A stretch of DNA of 64,000 bases. Source: Chloroflexota bacterium. GTDB lineage: Bacteria; Chloroflexota; Anaerolineae; Anaerolineales; Villigracilaceae. The position numbers and the translations under genes were made by a program. The stretch is from assembly GCA_016219545.1 (NCBI GenBank), contig JACRMH010000043.1:1-64000 (forward strand), given 5' to 3'. The notes under the pieces are model-generated. The model was not told where the DNA came from and did not search any database. It saw only the letters and a list, made by a program, of their open reading frames with translations. This document shows positions 7,277-14,494 of the stretch, piece by piece. Each line of letters starts with the position of its first letter. The stretch's first letter is position 1.

Positions 7277-8392
7277 TCATGGACTTGTCACTTGCATGGA
7301 CGCAATAAGTTTATCAAGAAGGAGCAATGATGGAGAATAATTTTCGGCGGCCGTGTCATTCAGTTTTTGAGATATTTGGTTGAGGTAATTCTCAAAATCC
7401 GAGCCTGTTGGATTGGTGAAAGGGATGCCGTCGGGAGGAGTGGGCGAATTGCCGTCTGCGGCGAGGAAGGAACCATTGACGGGAAAGATGGCCGCGACGA
7501 AATATGCGCCATCATTTGTAATGCCCTGATAGTAATAAAAAATTTCCTTGTTGGTAATGGGTGCAAAATTGGTTAAACCCTGGGTAAGATACCTTACGCC
7601 ATGACCGTTTTGGAACGGAACGAGCTCTGCCTGTGCGTGAAAATCCTGCGTCAGCGCTTTGGGTAGCGGCTGGGCCGCATCCTGTCCTGCGAGCAGGGCG
7701 GTCACTACTCCCTGTAATGACTCACCGTATGCCGCATATTCAGACGCTTTGAAAACCATGATCCTTGCATCGCCTGACACAGGAAAATTGGTGAATTGAA
7801 ATACCACATGCTCCGCCATGGGACCACCGCTTGGGTTGATATAGGGAAACTCCACTTCGGTACTGGCGGATGCGATTGCGCTGGCGTTCAATTCAAGCGG
7901 AATATTGAATGAGATATTATTGTATGAGACGGGCAGTCCGCTGAAAGTTAGGGGAGTTGGCATGTTAGAGGAGGCATCCTCCACAACAATCGTATATTCC
8001 TTTTCCGCACTCTGCCCGATGACCATGGTTGAGAAACATGATACAGAGACTGTGAATGTGAATGTCCCTGTTTCCTCTGGGACGCCGCTGATCTTTGCTC
8101 CATCGACGTGATCCACAAAAACAAGTTCAAGCCCCGCAGGGAGCGTTCCGCTTGAAATTACCGCATCGCTCACAGGCGTGACGTTATCACTCACGCGGAT
8201 CTCAACCTCATACTCCACACCTGTTTGTGCGTTCGGCAGAGAATCGGGTTCGATCTTAAGCAGAGTAGTTGAAGGCGTAAAAATATAATTGGGCGTAGGT
8301 ATCTCTTCCGCACTGGTGAACAGGGAACAAGAATAAAATACCATCGAGAACAGCAACACTACCACCAAAATGGTTGATTTATTACTTTTCAT
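7277..8392 (-). CDS. Surface lipoprotein with Ig-like (He_PIG type) domain
   Basis: 371 residues. A signal peptide with a hydrophobic core ends in FYSC, a plausible lipobox. Residues about 40-145 form an Ig-like module with LPAGL and ISGVPEETGTFTFTVSV, typical of He_PIG putative immunoglobulin repeats. The C-terminal half is an unrecognised mixed domain. The true start is the ATG at 8392, with AAAGGAGT 7 bases upstream; the longer frame to 8716 runs through hsdS-derived repeat sequence and is rejected. Its ribosome site sits exactly at the end of an hsdS 3'-end fragment, so it is the last cargo gene of the array. It is likely anchored outside the membrane; its ligand is unknown. Confidence 0.7.
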   Translation of the reverse strand: MKSNKSTILVVVLLFSMVFYSCSLFTSAEEIPTPNYIFTPSTTLLKIEPDSLPNAQTGVEYEVEIRVSDNVTPVSDAVISSGTLPAGLELVFVDHVDGAKISGVPEETGTFTFTVSVSCFSTMVIGQSAEKEYTIVVEDASSNMPTPLTFSGLPVSYNNISFNIPLELNASAIASASTEVEFPYINPSGGPMAEHVVFQFTNFPVSGDARIMVFKASEYAAYGESLQGVVTALLAGQDAAQPLPKALTQDFHAQAELVPFQNGHGVRYLTQGLTNFAPITNKEIFYYYQGITNDGAYFVAAIFPVNGSFLAADGNSPTPPDGIPFTNPTGSDFENYLNQISQKLNDTAAENYSPSLLLLDKLIASMQVTSP

Positions 8393-8556
8393 AACACTCC
8401 TTTGAATGCCCACTCCCGATGGTCGCACCTTCGGCGGACGGCAGCAACGCCCGAAGGGGACCCAAAGAACGGGTGCAACTCCTCTCCCGTTTGGAACTGT
8501 AGCTCCCACAGCGATATCATCCCCTTGTGGGACGCCAGCCGCTTTTCGTAATCCGA
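8393..8556 (-). pseudogene. hsdS 3'-end fragment, copy R6
   Basis: Read on the minus strand this encodes EKRLAS, an LQFQTGEEL block and finally EWAFKGVL before a stop, matching the HsdS C-terminal pattern (ARLASL..ELQSATGEEL..LLPSVLDRAFKGEL). It carries extra hairpin sequences: CCCACAAGGGG and ACCCGTTCTTTGGGT. The end supplies the ribosome site of the lipoprotein gene. Confidence 0.7.
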
Positions 8557-8637
8557 ATTGATTATCTCTTGTCTCATATATACTCTCAATTCCCCTGCCC
8601 CAATTTTGGGAAAGGACGGGAAAGGGGTCACACTCTC

Positions 8638-8660
8638 CTTTAAACATTCTATCTGATGCA
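8638..8660 (-). pseudogene. hsdS 3'-end fragment, copy R7 (very short)
   Basis: The minus strand reads GATAGAATGTTTAAAGGAG then AGTGTGA, coding DRMFKGE, close to the HsdS terminal DRAFKGEL. It lies next to the end of the 8664 gene and is separated from R6 by about 80 bases with no gene, as if a cargo gene had been lost. Confidence 0.45.
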
Positions 8661-8663
8661 ATC

Positions 8664-9563
8664 TTACATCTGTCTATTTTTGCGCCAATCCCATAAAACG
8701 ATAAACAGGAAGACAATAATTATTATGGGTGCAAATATTTTATCTGGTAATTGGATGAGCGAATGGCTTTGATCTTTTCTCCAAACAATATCAAACAAAA
8801 AATAAGTCAAAGGCAATACAATAGTCATTAGCGCCATGCAAAATACATCGACAGGGAATTCCAGGTTCTTGGAGCGTCTCAAAAATCTAAATAAAACGTC
8901 TTCCAACCAATAAGTCGTTGATTCTTTTTCATCCTTACATAAGAAGAGTGCGCGCTTTACCCTGAAGGCGCTGATAACCAAATTGAATAAAATAGCTGCG
9001 ATCAATACAAAAACAACAAAATATGGCAGTACTCCGCTGGCTGATTTTCCAAGGTATGGAGATAAAAATATGGTTATTTTCGGAATAATATCCCCCCACT
9101 GATTGAGACCCAGTAAAGTCAATATGAAAGCACCGCCCGCCGCGATTGTGTTGCTTACTGCTTCCATTAGGTTTTTCCGGGTAAGCAAGGTGCCTGAAAG
9201 CGCATCCAGTTCCGGCATTGCGACCACTAACCAACCCCGATATTCTCTGCCCTCTTTAGAATCAGGCGAAGTCACAGTACTATTTTGAACATAAGCAAAT
9301 TTGATCTCCTGAAGTTTTCTGGCAATATGTATTTCCACAAAAAATCGAACCAGGGTTTTGAGGGAGAAATTACCTGTGCAGAGTGAAAAGATGAAGGCAA
9401 TATTTCTAAAAAGTTTACGCAATCCCCGCACATCGTTCGGCGGGTTTTTAATATCTGCAAATGTATTGATATAGGGCAGATAGGCGACTTTTTCTAGCAC
9501 AATACTATACGATTTCAGCAAAGCAAAATGTGCTCGCTTTAATTCCTTGATATTACCAACCAT
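8664..9563 (-). CDS. Multi-pass membrane protein, unknown, array cargo
   Basis: 299 residues. Hydrophobic helices lie near 145-175 (possibly two), 180-205, 240-262 and 272-292, with a basic soluble N-terminal half. No family is recognised. The ATG at 9563 is preferred because GGAGG lies 5 bases upstream; a GTG 12 bases earlier overlaps that site. The gene directly follows an hsdS tail (R5), whose stop lies about 20 bases upstream, and is followed by another short tail (R7). By position it could be a membrane effector or accessory of a restriction-type locus, but that is inference only. Confidence 0.6.
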   Translation of the reverse strand: MVGNIKELKRAHFALLKSYSIVLEKVAYLPYINTFADIKNPPNDVRGLRKLFRNIAFIFSLCTGNFSLKTLVRFFVEIHIARKLQEIKFAYVQNSTVTSPDSKEGREYRGWLVVAMPELDALSGTLLTRKNLMEAVSNTIAAGGAFILTLLGLNQWGDIIPKITIFLSPYLGKSASGVLPYFVVFVLIAAILFNLVISAFRVKRALFLCKDEKESTTYWLEDVLFRFLRRSKNLEFPVDVFCMALMTIVLPLTYFLFDIVWRKDQSHSLIQLPDKIFAPIIIIVFLFIVLWDWRKNRQM

Positions 9564-9580
9564 CCTTACCTCCACACATC

Positions 9581-9682
9581 ATCACAACTCCTCCTTAAAC
9601 GCTCTATCCAGCACGGATGGTAACAACATCCGCAAGCGCAACTCCTCCCCCGCAGCGGACTGTACCTTCTGCAGCGACGCCG
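9581..9682 (-). pseudogene. hsdS 3'-end fragment, copy R5
   Basis: The minus strand encodes SLQKVQSAAGEEL, then LLPSVLDRAFKEEL and a stop, the HsdS C-terminal signature. Its 5' part is cut by the MITE-like element at 9688-9773. It immediately precedes the 8664-9563 membrane gene. Confidence 0.75.
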
Positions 9683-9687
9683 TTTGC

Positions 9688-9773
9688 ATGTCATTGCGAG
9701 CGCACGTTGCGAAGCAATCCCCTTTTGTAACGGGAGATTGCTTCGATGGAAGAACACCGTCTCGCAACGACAT
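9688..9773. mobile_element. GTCGTTGCGAG palindromic element, copy 1
   Basis: 86 bp bounded by ATGTCATTGCGAG and its near-perfect inverse CTCGCAACGACAT (12 of 13). An inner inverted pair, GAAGCAATC and GATTGCTTC, is also present. It sits between hsdS tails R4 and R5, where a cargo gene would be expected. Other copies: 19473, 38353, 42758. Confidence 0.65.
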
Positions 9774-9781
9774 GATAATCA

Positions 9782-9931
9782 TAGTTCACCTTTGACAGCC
9801 CTATCCAGCACGGACGGCAGCAACGTCCGCCCAAAGAACGGGCGCAACTCCTCCCCCGTAGCGGACTGTAATATCATCCCCTTGCGGGACGCCAACCGCG
9901 CTTGGACACTATCGAGATACGCCACGATTCT
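9782..9931 (-). pseudogene. hsdS 3'-end fragment, copy R4 (longest)
   Basis: The minus strand encodes GRIVAYLDSVQARLAS, an insertion reading RKGMI, LQSATGEEL, an insertion RPFFGRT, and LLPSVLDRAVKGEL before the stop. RIVAYLD..QARL is the start of the C-terminal conserved coiled coil of HsdS. This is the longest tail and the best evidence for the origin of the repeats. Confidence 0.8.
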
Positions 9932-10091
9932 TCCTCGGAAATTGGTAGTTTTATAATCAAAATTGCACCCGCTCCACAAGGCGGTTGCGACAGGACTTCG
10001 TCACCATCACCTACGCCGCCCATCTACTTTTTCGCATGACATTGCAATAAATGGACTTCTGATGATTGAGTGGAGACGTGCTGCAAGTTGC
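9932..10091. other. Gap between tail R4 and the next cargo gene
   Basis: About 160 bases with no convincing gene. It includes a GACGAAGTCCTGTCG stretch with partial dyad symmetry. It may be decayed cargo or the 3' flank of the upstream gene. Confidence 0.3.
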
Positions 10092-10739
10092 CTAACGTTG
10101 TTTCTTCACTTTTTCCATATCGATCATGTTTCGAAAAGCATTTTCATAATGGATAGATATTCTATTTACGCTGGCGAGCTGGAATAAAAAAATGGTCAAG
10201 AATAATGATAAAACAACAGAGATGCAAAAGATTGCGATATTGAATGGGTCAGAAAATAAATCGCTCTTGAAAATGCCAATGACTAAAACCCAGCCGCATA
10301 ATCCAAGTAAGCCAATAAACCAAGATTCAATAAGCGGCGCCTCTGCCCCTATGCGATAAGGAATATTCTTTCTTAATTCTTTACTGCGAGATAACCGCCT
10401 CCATCGGCTATGCCACGCAGCGGTGTTGGGACCAGGCATAAAATGATCTGCTGACATTCCTTGTTGCTCATGAACCACGGTAAGATAACTACCGATTCGA
10501 AATATATAAATGTAATTTCCAATGGATTTATTGCTGATGCCCATAAGGATTACCAGCAAAATAGGCAAACTGAACAGGCTTGCTTGTGATTGAACCAAAG
10601 AGATAATCAGTGTTCCTGCTGCGGTAATCGCAGCGCTATACACTAGGTTTGCCTGCCGTTCATAAGTCTGCAATATCTCAAGTCGAAGGCTCGTGTATTC
10701 TTGGAGCATTTGCTGTTGTTGATAGTCTTTCTTATTCAT
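10092..10739 (-). CDS. Membrane protein with N-terminal coiled coil, array cargo
   Basis: About 215 residues. A Gln-rich helix (1-30) leads into two close hydrophobic helices (about 32-68), a soluble middle, and another two-helix hairpin near 145-190. The layout resembles small two-helix-pair proteins of the SLATT kind found as effectors, but I see no diagnostic motif. The ATG at 10739 has GAGGAT upstream and starts a sensible helix; an ATG at 10793 directly behind hsdS tail R3 is also possible and would add 18 residues. It follows R3 in the array. Confidence 0.55.
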   Translation of the reverse strand: MNKKDYQQQQMLQEYTSLRLEILQTYERQANLVYSAAITAAGTLIISLVQSQASLFSLPILLVILMGISNKSIGNYIYIFRIGSYLTVVHEQQGMSADHFMPGPNTAAWHSRWRRLSRSKELRKNIPYRIGAEAPLIESWFIGLLGLCGWVLVIGIFKSDLFSDPFNIAIFCISVVLSLFLTIFLFQLASVNRISIHYENAFRNMIDMEKVKKQR

Positions 10740-10794
10740 GACATCCTCAAGTATAGTCAATTGATTTGTTGTTTTAATGCTGCCCTTTGCCATC

Positions 10795-10930
10795 TCACAA
10801 CTCTCCCTTAAACGCCATATCCAGCACGGACGGTAGCAACGTCCGCCCAAAGAACGGGCGCAATTCCTCCCCCGTAGCGGACTGTAATATCACCCCCTTG
10901 TGGGGCTCCCGCAGCGACACCAGCCGCGCA
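10795..10930 (-). pseudogene. hsdS 3'-end fragment, copy R3
   Basis: The minus strand encodes ARLVSLRE, an insertion, LQSATGEEL, an insertion RPFFGRT, and LLPSVLDMAFKGEL with a stop. The two insertions are hairpins: CCCCACAAGGGG and GCCCGTTCTTTGGGC. It ends in a ribosome-site-like AAGGGAGAG next to the following gene. Confidence 0.8.
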
Positions 10931-10933
10931 TAA

Positions 10934-11308
10934 TTACTTCGTGGATAATAATTCAAGTTTGCCATCATCGGATAGAAAATACAATTCAACTGTTTCGACT
11001 AACTTCCCATATTTCTTGAGCCACATTTCAGGTACTTCTCGTTGATTTCCAAAGACCAAGAATTTATGTTTTGCAGGAACATGCTCTAGCAACCACATAT
11101 GACCTGCTATTTCCATAAATTTTGCAGGTGGCAAATTAGTTCCACGTACTAAAGTCAAGTATTTTGCGTCACCAACGATTTGTTCGTCAGACGAAACCAT
11201 GTCAAAGCGTTTTGGAAATCCTGTTGGATTTCTTTCAGAGAAACGAACACTAAAATGCTTTCCCATTTCTCTTGATGCAAAATCTTGGAATTCTTTCCAA
11301 TCCATCAC
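10934..11308 (-). CDS. Putative PD-(D/E)XK-type nuclease-like protein, array cargo
   Basis: 124 residues. FDMVSSDEQIVGDAKY (35-50) places D36 and D47-A-K49 in the spacing of a PD-(D/E)XK nuclease core (D..D-x-K), as in Mrr-like and restriction-type enzymes. The rest is a compact alpha/beta protein. The start codon overlaps the hsdS stop of tail R2 (TGATG), so it would be coupled to any upstream hsdS translation. The length is short for a stand-alone endonuclease, so it could be a minimal nuclease domain or an inactive relative. The nuclease call rests on one motif. Confidence 0.5.
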   Translation of the reverse strand: MMDWKEFQDFASREMGKHFSVRFSERNPTGFPKRFDMVSSDEQIVGDAKYLTLVRGTNLPPAKFMEIAGHMWLLEHVPAKHKFLVFGNQREVPEMWLKKYGKLVETVELYFLSDDGKLELLSTK

Positions 11309-11428
11309 AACTCTCCCTTAAACGCCCTATCCAGCACGGACGGTAACAGCGCGGACAACTCATCCCCCGTAACGGACTGTAGCTCCCGCAGCGACACCAG
11401 TCGCGCTTGGACGCTATCGAAATATACA
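11306..11428 (-). pseudogene. hsdS 3'-end fragment, copy R2 (no insertions)
   Basis: The minus strand encodes YFDSVQARLVSLRELQSVTG, then [19 protein letters not shown] and a stop, an uninterrupted HsdS C-terminus. It is the cleanest tail and the reference for the insertions in R3, R4 and R6. GGGAG near its end serves the next gene. Confidence 0.85.
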
Positions 11429-11435
11429 CAAAGCA

Positions 11436-12104
11436 TTAATAACCTTTAAGTCTTAACCATTGAATGTGATTAGCCAGTCCGTCTAAACTAGGAAAGAGCG
11501 AAAATCTATCGATTCCATATTGATATAGTGTCCATTTTAAATTAGCACGGATTTCGTTAGGGATTTTTATTTGCTCTATAAAATCAGATTCAAATGGTGA
11601 ATAGGGGTCAGGGTGTATGGTAAACAAACTATCTTGGGCAGCAATGCGAGGGGTTATGTGTCTAGGAATAAATTTCCCCACTTTATTATATTCAAATGGA
11701 TCTGGGTGTTTATCAGTGGAAATGTAATATCTATTGTGATAAGCGTAAATCGCACTTTCACCATCAAATCTTTCTTCGACTGCAAAGTAGCAAGCCACTA
11801 ATGGGTTTCTAGTCCAGTCTAGTAGCCGTGTCGGTAATCCATGATGTTGCCCTAATGCTAACCAATCCCAATTATTTACAGGTGTAAATTCTAAATACGG
11901 TAACGCTTTTTCTCTAAACAGCCGAAGGATTTCCTGCTCATTTTTTTCTTTCGACTTAGAAGATTCTATAGGTGTGTGTCGCCCAATCTTTGGCTTCAAA
12001 GGGTCTTTCGCATACTTTTGCCCGCGATAGATCATTGGCTTCTTGCCATAGCTTTCAATCTTCTTGTGCAGATCGGCAAAGTTTTCAATGGCTGTTTCTA
12101 TCAT
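11436..12104 (-). CDS. FRG-domain protein, array cargo
   Basis: 222 residues. YRGQ at 26-29 and the block [12 protein letters not shown] (86-97) followed by NPLVACYFA are the signature of the FRG domain, found in bacterial proteins often linked to defence or stress islands; its biochemical activity is not settled. The start is set at the ATG at 12104, with GGGAG 11 bases upstream in the hsdS tail R1. A longer frame to 12149 only reads the tail out of frame. It is the first gene of the array, after yqeB. Confidence 0.78.
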   Translation of the reverse strand: MIETAIENFADLHKKIESYGKKPMIYRGQKYAKDPLKPKIGRHTPIESSKSKEKNEQEILRLFREKALPYLEFTPVNNWDWLALGQHHGLPTRLLDWTRNPLVACYFAVEERFDGESAIYAYHNRYYISTDKHPDPFEYNKVGKFIPRHITPRIAAQDSLFTIHPDPYSPFESDFIEQIKIPNEIRANLKWTLYQYGIDRFSLFPSLDGLANHIQWLRLKGY

Positions 12105-12109
12105 TTCAT

Positions 12110-12154
12110 AGTTCTCCCTTAAGCGCTCTTCCAACACGGACGGCAGCAACGCGG
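12110..12154 (-). pseudogene. hsdS 3'-end fragment, copy R1
   Basis: The minus strand reads LLPSVLE then loses frame by one inserted base compared with LLPSVLDRAFKGEL. Only about 45 bases of homology remain, abutting unrelated sequence 28 bases after the yqeB stop. This is the upstream boundary of the array. Confidence 0.7.
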
Positions 12155-12181
12155 ATGATTATATCTTATTGAGTAATACTA

Positions 12182-13009
12182 TTAAATCAACCCATCATTC
12201 CATTCATTTTGCTTGATCAAGATCGCTTCCAGTACACCGCCTGCAACGGCCAGGGCTTTGTCAGAAACGAGGCTGCATAGTGCCGGGTCACCGCGCCTGT
12301 CGAGGTCGCCGATCTTCATGCCTTTGCTGATCTCAACGCTTGGGTGGATCAATCCGCGCAGGACGCCTTTGAAGGGGCTGGTGATCTTCGATGGGTGCTT
12401 TTCTTTTTCCGATTCGATCTCAGCAATGAGTTGCCCTTCATCGAGGTGATCTCCAATTTTCGCATGGGCGGTGATCCGCCCGCTGCGATGCGCGCGCAGA
12501 ACACGGCGGATATCGCCTTCGGGTTGCCCGCTATCGGGCTGGGTGGAGCCTGTCCAGTAGACTCTGCCGAGGGTGTGACTGCGGCGGGTCTCTATAACAG
12601 CGTGACAATTCTCTCCGGCGCTGAAACCAGGTCCCAGCCCGATATGAAGCGCGACGGGTACATCCAATAATTCAGGAGTGGACTTTAATAGCCGCGCATC
12701 CACTACGATCGTGGATCGGGGACTCGTCAGGAATTGATTCCGCAGGACGTTTGCGTTTGGGTCAATCAGCACGGGGATGTCGCCCGCATCCATCGCATCT
12801 TGAAATTGGTCCGGCGAGACGAGGCGGGATGTCACCCCTTCGATGGTTTGAGTGCCTTCGTACACGGCATTGCAAAATGAAACCGTGCGGCGGATGGCAA
12901 GAGGTTTTTCAAGTTCGATGATGCCTACCTGAAAACCGGTGCGATACAAACGCAAGGCCACGCCGCTGGCAAGGTCACCGCCCCCGCGTAAAATGATCAA
13001 TGGATTCAT
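12182..13009 (-). CDS. yqeB: YqeB/EF2563 family selenium-dependent molybdenum hydroxylase accessory protein
   Basis: 275 residues. It starts LIILRGGGDLASGVALRL, a Rossmann-like glycine-rich loop, and continues with GLGPGFSAGENCHAVIETRR, the conserved core of the EF2563/YqeB family. The family occurs with YqeC and SelD near molybdenum hydroxylases and is thought to act in cofactor or selenium handling. The start overlaps the DUF1361 stop by 4 bases (ATGA), so it is part of the operon running from 15.4 kb. The presence of YqeB and YqeC in one window with an XDH-like enzyme supports a selenium-dependent hydroxylase, but selD was not seen. Confidence 0.87.
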   Translation of the reverse strand: MNPLIILRGGGDLASGVALRLYRTGFQVGIIELEKPLAIRRTVSFCNAVYEGTQTIEGVTSRLVSPDQFQDAMDAGDIPVLIDPNANVLRNQFLTSPRSTIVVDARLLKSTPELLDVPVALHIGLGPGFSAGENCHAVIETRRSHTLGRVYWTGSTQPDSGQPEGDIRRVLRAHRSGRITAHAKIGDHLDEGQLIAEIESEKEKHPSKITSPFKGVLRGLIHPSVEISKGMKIGDLDRRGDPALCSLVSDKALAVAGGVLEAILIKQNEWNDGLI

Positions 13010-13716
13010 AATGGCTCCTGTATAACGTGTTTTGTTTGTTCTTGAAGCAGAAGACCGAAGGTATATAAAGTGACGTAAAAGAAAAGGAAAAAAGAAGAGA
13101 AAATGCTGATAAATAAAATGGATCGCAGGCTTGGATGGAAGGCGTAATATGTAAACTCTATCAGGAGTTCAAGCGGATTGAAAAAGATATCCCATGAATT
13201 CCATCTTAAGAATCTCCCAATATAAATGCCCAAACTGCTCAACACTCCAACAGCACAAACAAAGAACCAGCCCGCCATGCGTCCGAATTCGCGCCGCACA
13301 AGGTCTTGCATTAAAAAGAGAGATACGACTCCGAGCAGAAGCCCTGTCCACGAAAACCAAATGAGAAGCAGAACATCAAACCATAATGGAACTTCCGGTT
13401 TTGGAAACCCAAGATGTTGAAGGTCGGTAAGAATATAAGGCGCATTGGGGAAGAAGACCAGCCAGAGGAGCGCGGCGACAGGAATGACGAGGGCAAGTTG
13501 TTTTCGCTTCCATGAAAAAGTAGTGGCGGTCATTGCCAGTCCGAGCGGGATCCATGCCAGAAAGATATTCCAGATCAGAAAAGCGTAATCCAGCGAGCCG
13601 CTCAACAGTGTGCGCACACGAAAGAGAATTAAAGAAAGGATGGTCGCTCCACACAGCAAGGCGAAGATCGTTAAGCGAAATTTGAAAGGTTGGACATTCT
13701 CGTAAAGTTTTTTCAT
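13006..13716 (-). CDS. DUF1361 membrane protein (copy A)
   Basis: 236 residues with about six membrane helices. FPNAPYILTDLQHL (about 89-102) and WFDVLLLIWFSWTGLLLG are the DUF1361 hallmarks. It is a paralogue of the next gene, with the same helix layout and motifs. The family has no established function. Its stop overlaps the start of yqeB by 4 bases. Confidence 0.85.
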   Translation of the reverse strand: MKKLYENVQPFKFRLTIFALLCGATILSLILFRVRTLLSGSLDYAFLIWNIFLAWIPLGLAMTATTFSWKRKQLALVIPVAALLWLVFFPNAPYILTDLQHLGFPKPEVPLWFDVLLLIWFSWTGLLLGVVSLFLMQDLVRREFGRMAGWFFVCAVGVLSSLGIYIGRFLRWNSWDIFFNPLELLIEFTYYAFHPSLRSILFISIFSSFFLFFYVTLYTFGLLLQEQTKHVIQEPL

Positions 13717-13786
13717 AGGTTGCCTCCAGTGATTTGAGGCCGATTGTACAGATGCTTTCTGCCAATTACTTTCAATAGCTCGCAGA

Positions 13787-14494
13787 TTACATGGAAAGTG
13801 CAGGCGGTTCCGGGCGTTCCTGTATGAGATGCGCGAAAGAATACAAGGTCAGGTAAACAACCAAATAAAATACTGTAAACAGTAATGTGAATGCAAATAG
13901 TCGCATGGATGGGTCAATGGCCAGCCCAAGAATGGTCACAGCGACCTCTTTGGGGTCGTTGAGAATGTCCCATGAATTAAAGCGGGCAAACCTACCCAGG
14001 TACACACCGAAGCTGCTCAACCCTGAAACAAGTAAAACAAAGCCCCAGCCTACTCTCCGCCCAAATGCGCGTTGGACAATATCGTGCATCAGGTAGAGTG
14101 AAACCAATCCGAGGAGCAGTCCTGTCCACGAGAACCAAACGAGGATAAGCACATCGTACCATAACGGCGCGGTAGTTGATCCTTTTGCAAGATGCTGGAG
14201 GTCGGTGAGAATATAGAGCGCGTTCGGAAAGAAGATCAACCAAAGAAAAGCGGTGATGGGCAATATGAAATAAAGAAGTGGTTTTCGCCAGGAGAGAGTG
14301 TACGCGAGGTAGGACAATATAAATGGGATCCAGGCGAGAACCAGGTTCCAAACCAACCCGCCATAAGGACCCTGGTCACTCACTGCGATGCGTGCCGCAA
14401 CAAGAAAAACGCAGACAGCCGAAGCGAAGGACAATAATGCAAAGATCGAAATTTTATAACGGTTACGCATTACAAAGTTTTTTATTTTAGTCAT
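13787..14494 (-). CDS. DUF1361 membrane protein (copy B)
   Basis: 235 residues, about six membrane helices, with FPNALYILTDLQHL and WYDVLILVWFSWTGLLLG. It is clearly a tandem duplicate of the downstream copy, but the two have diverged throughout, so the duplication is old. Its start overlaps the hydrolase stop by 4 bases (ATGA), placing it in one transcript with the alpha/beta hydrolase. Confidence 0.85.
   Translation of the reverse strand: MTKIKNFVMRNRYKISIFALLSFASAVCVFLVAARIAVSDQGPYGGLVWNLVLAWIPFILSYLAYTLSWRKPLLYFILPITAFLWLIFFPNALYILTDLQHLAKGSTTAPLWYDVLILVWFSWTGLLLGLVSLYLMHDIVQRAFGRRVGWGFVLLVSGLSSFGVYLGRFARFNSWDILNDPKEVAVTILGLAIDPSMRLFAFTLLFTVFYLVVYLTLYSFAHLIQERPEPPALSM

Noticed and set aside
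8393..8716. N-terminal extension of the lipoprotein gene to 8716
   Set aside because: The 108 extra residues only read hsdS-tail and palindrome DNA; the lipoprotein signal peptide and the ribosome site set the start at 8392.
9779..9979. 66-residue frame reading MWSGC...VKGEL as a gene
   Set aside because: It is an hsdS 3'-end fragment with no HsdS body; recorded as a pseudogene fragment.
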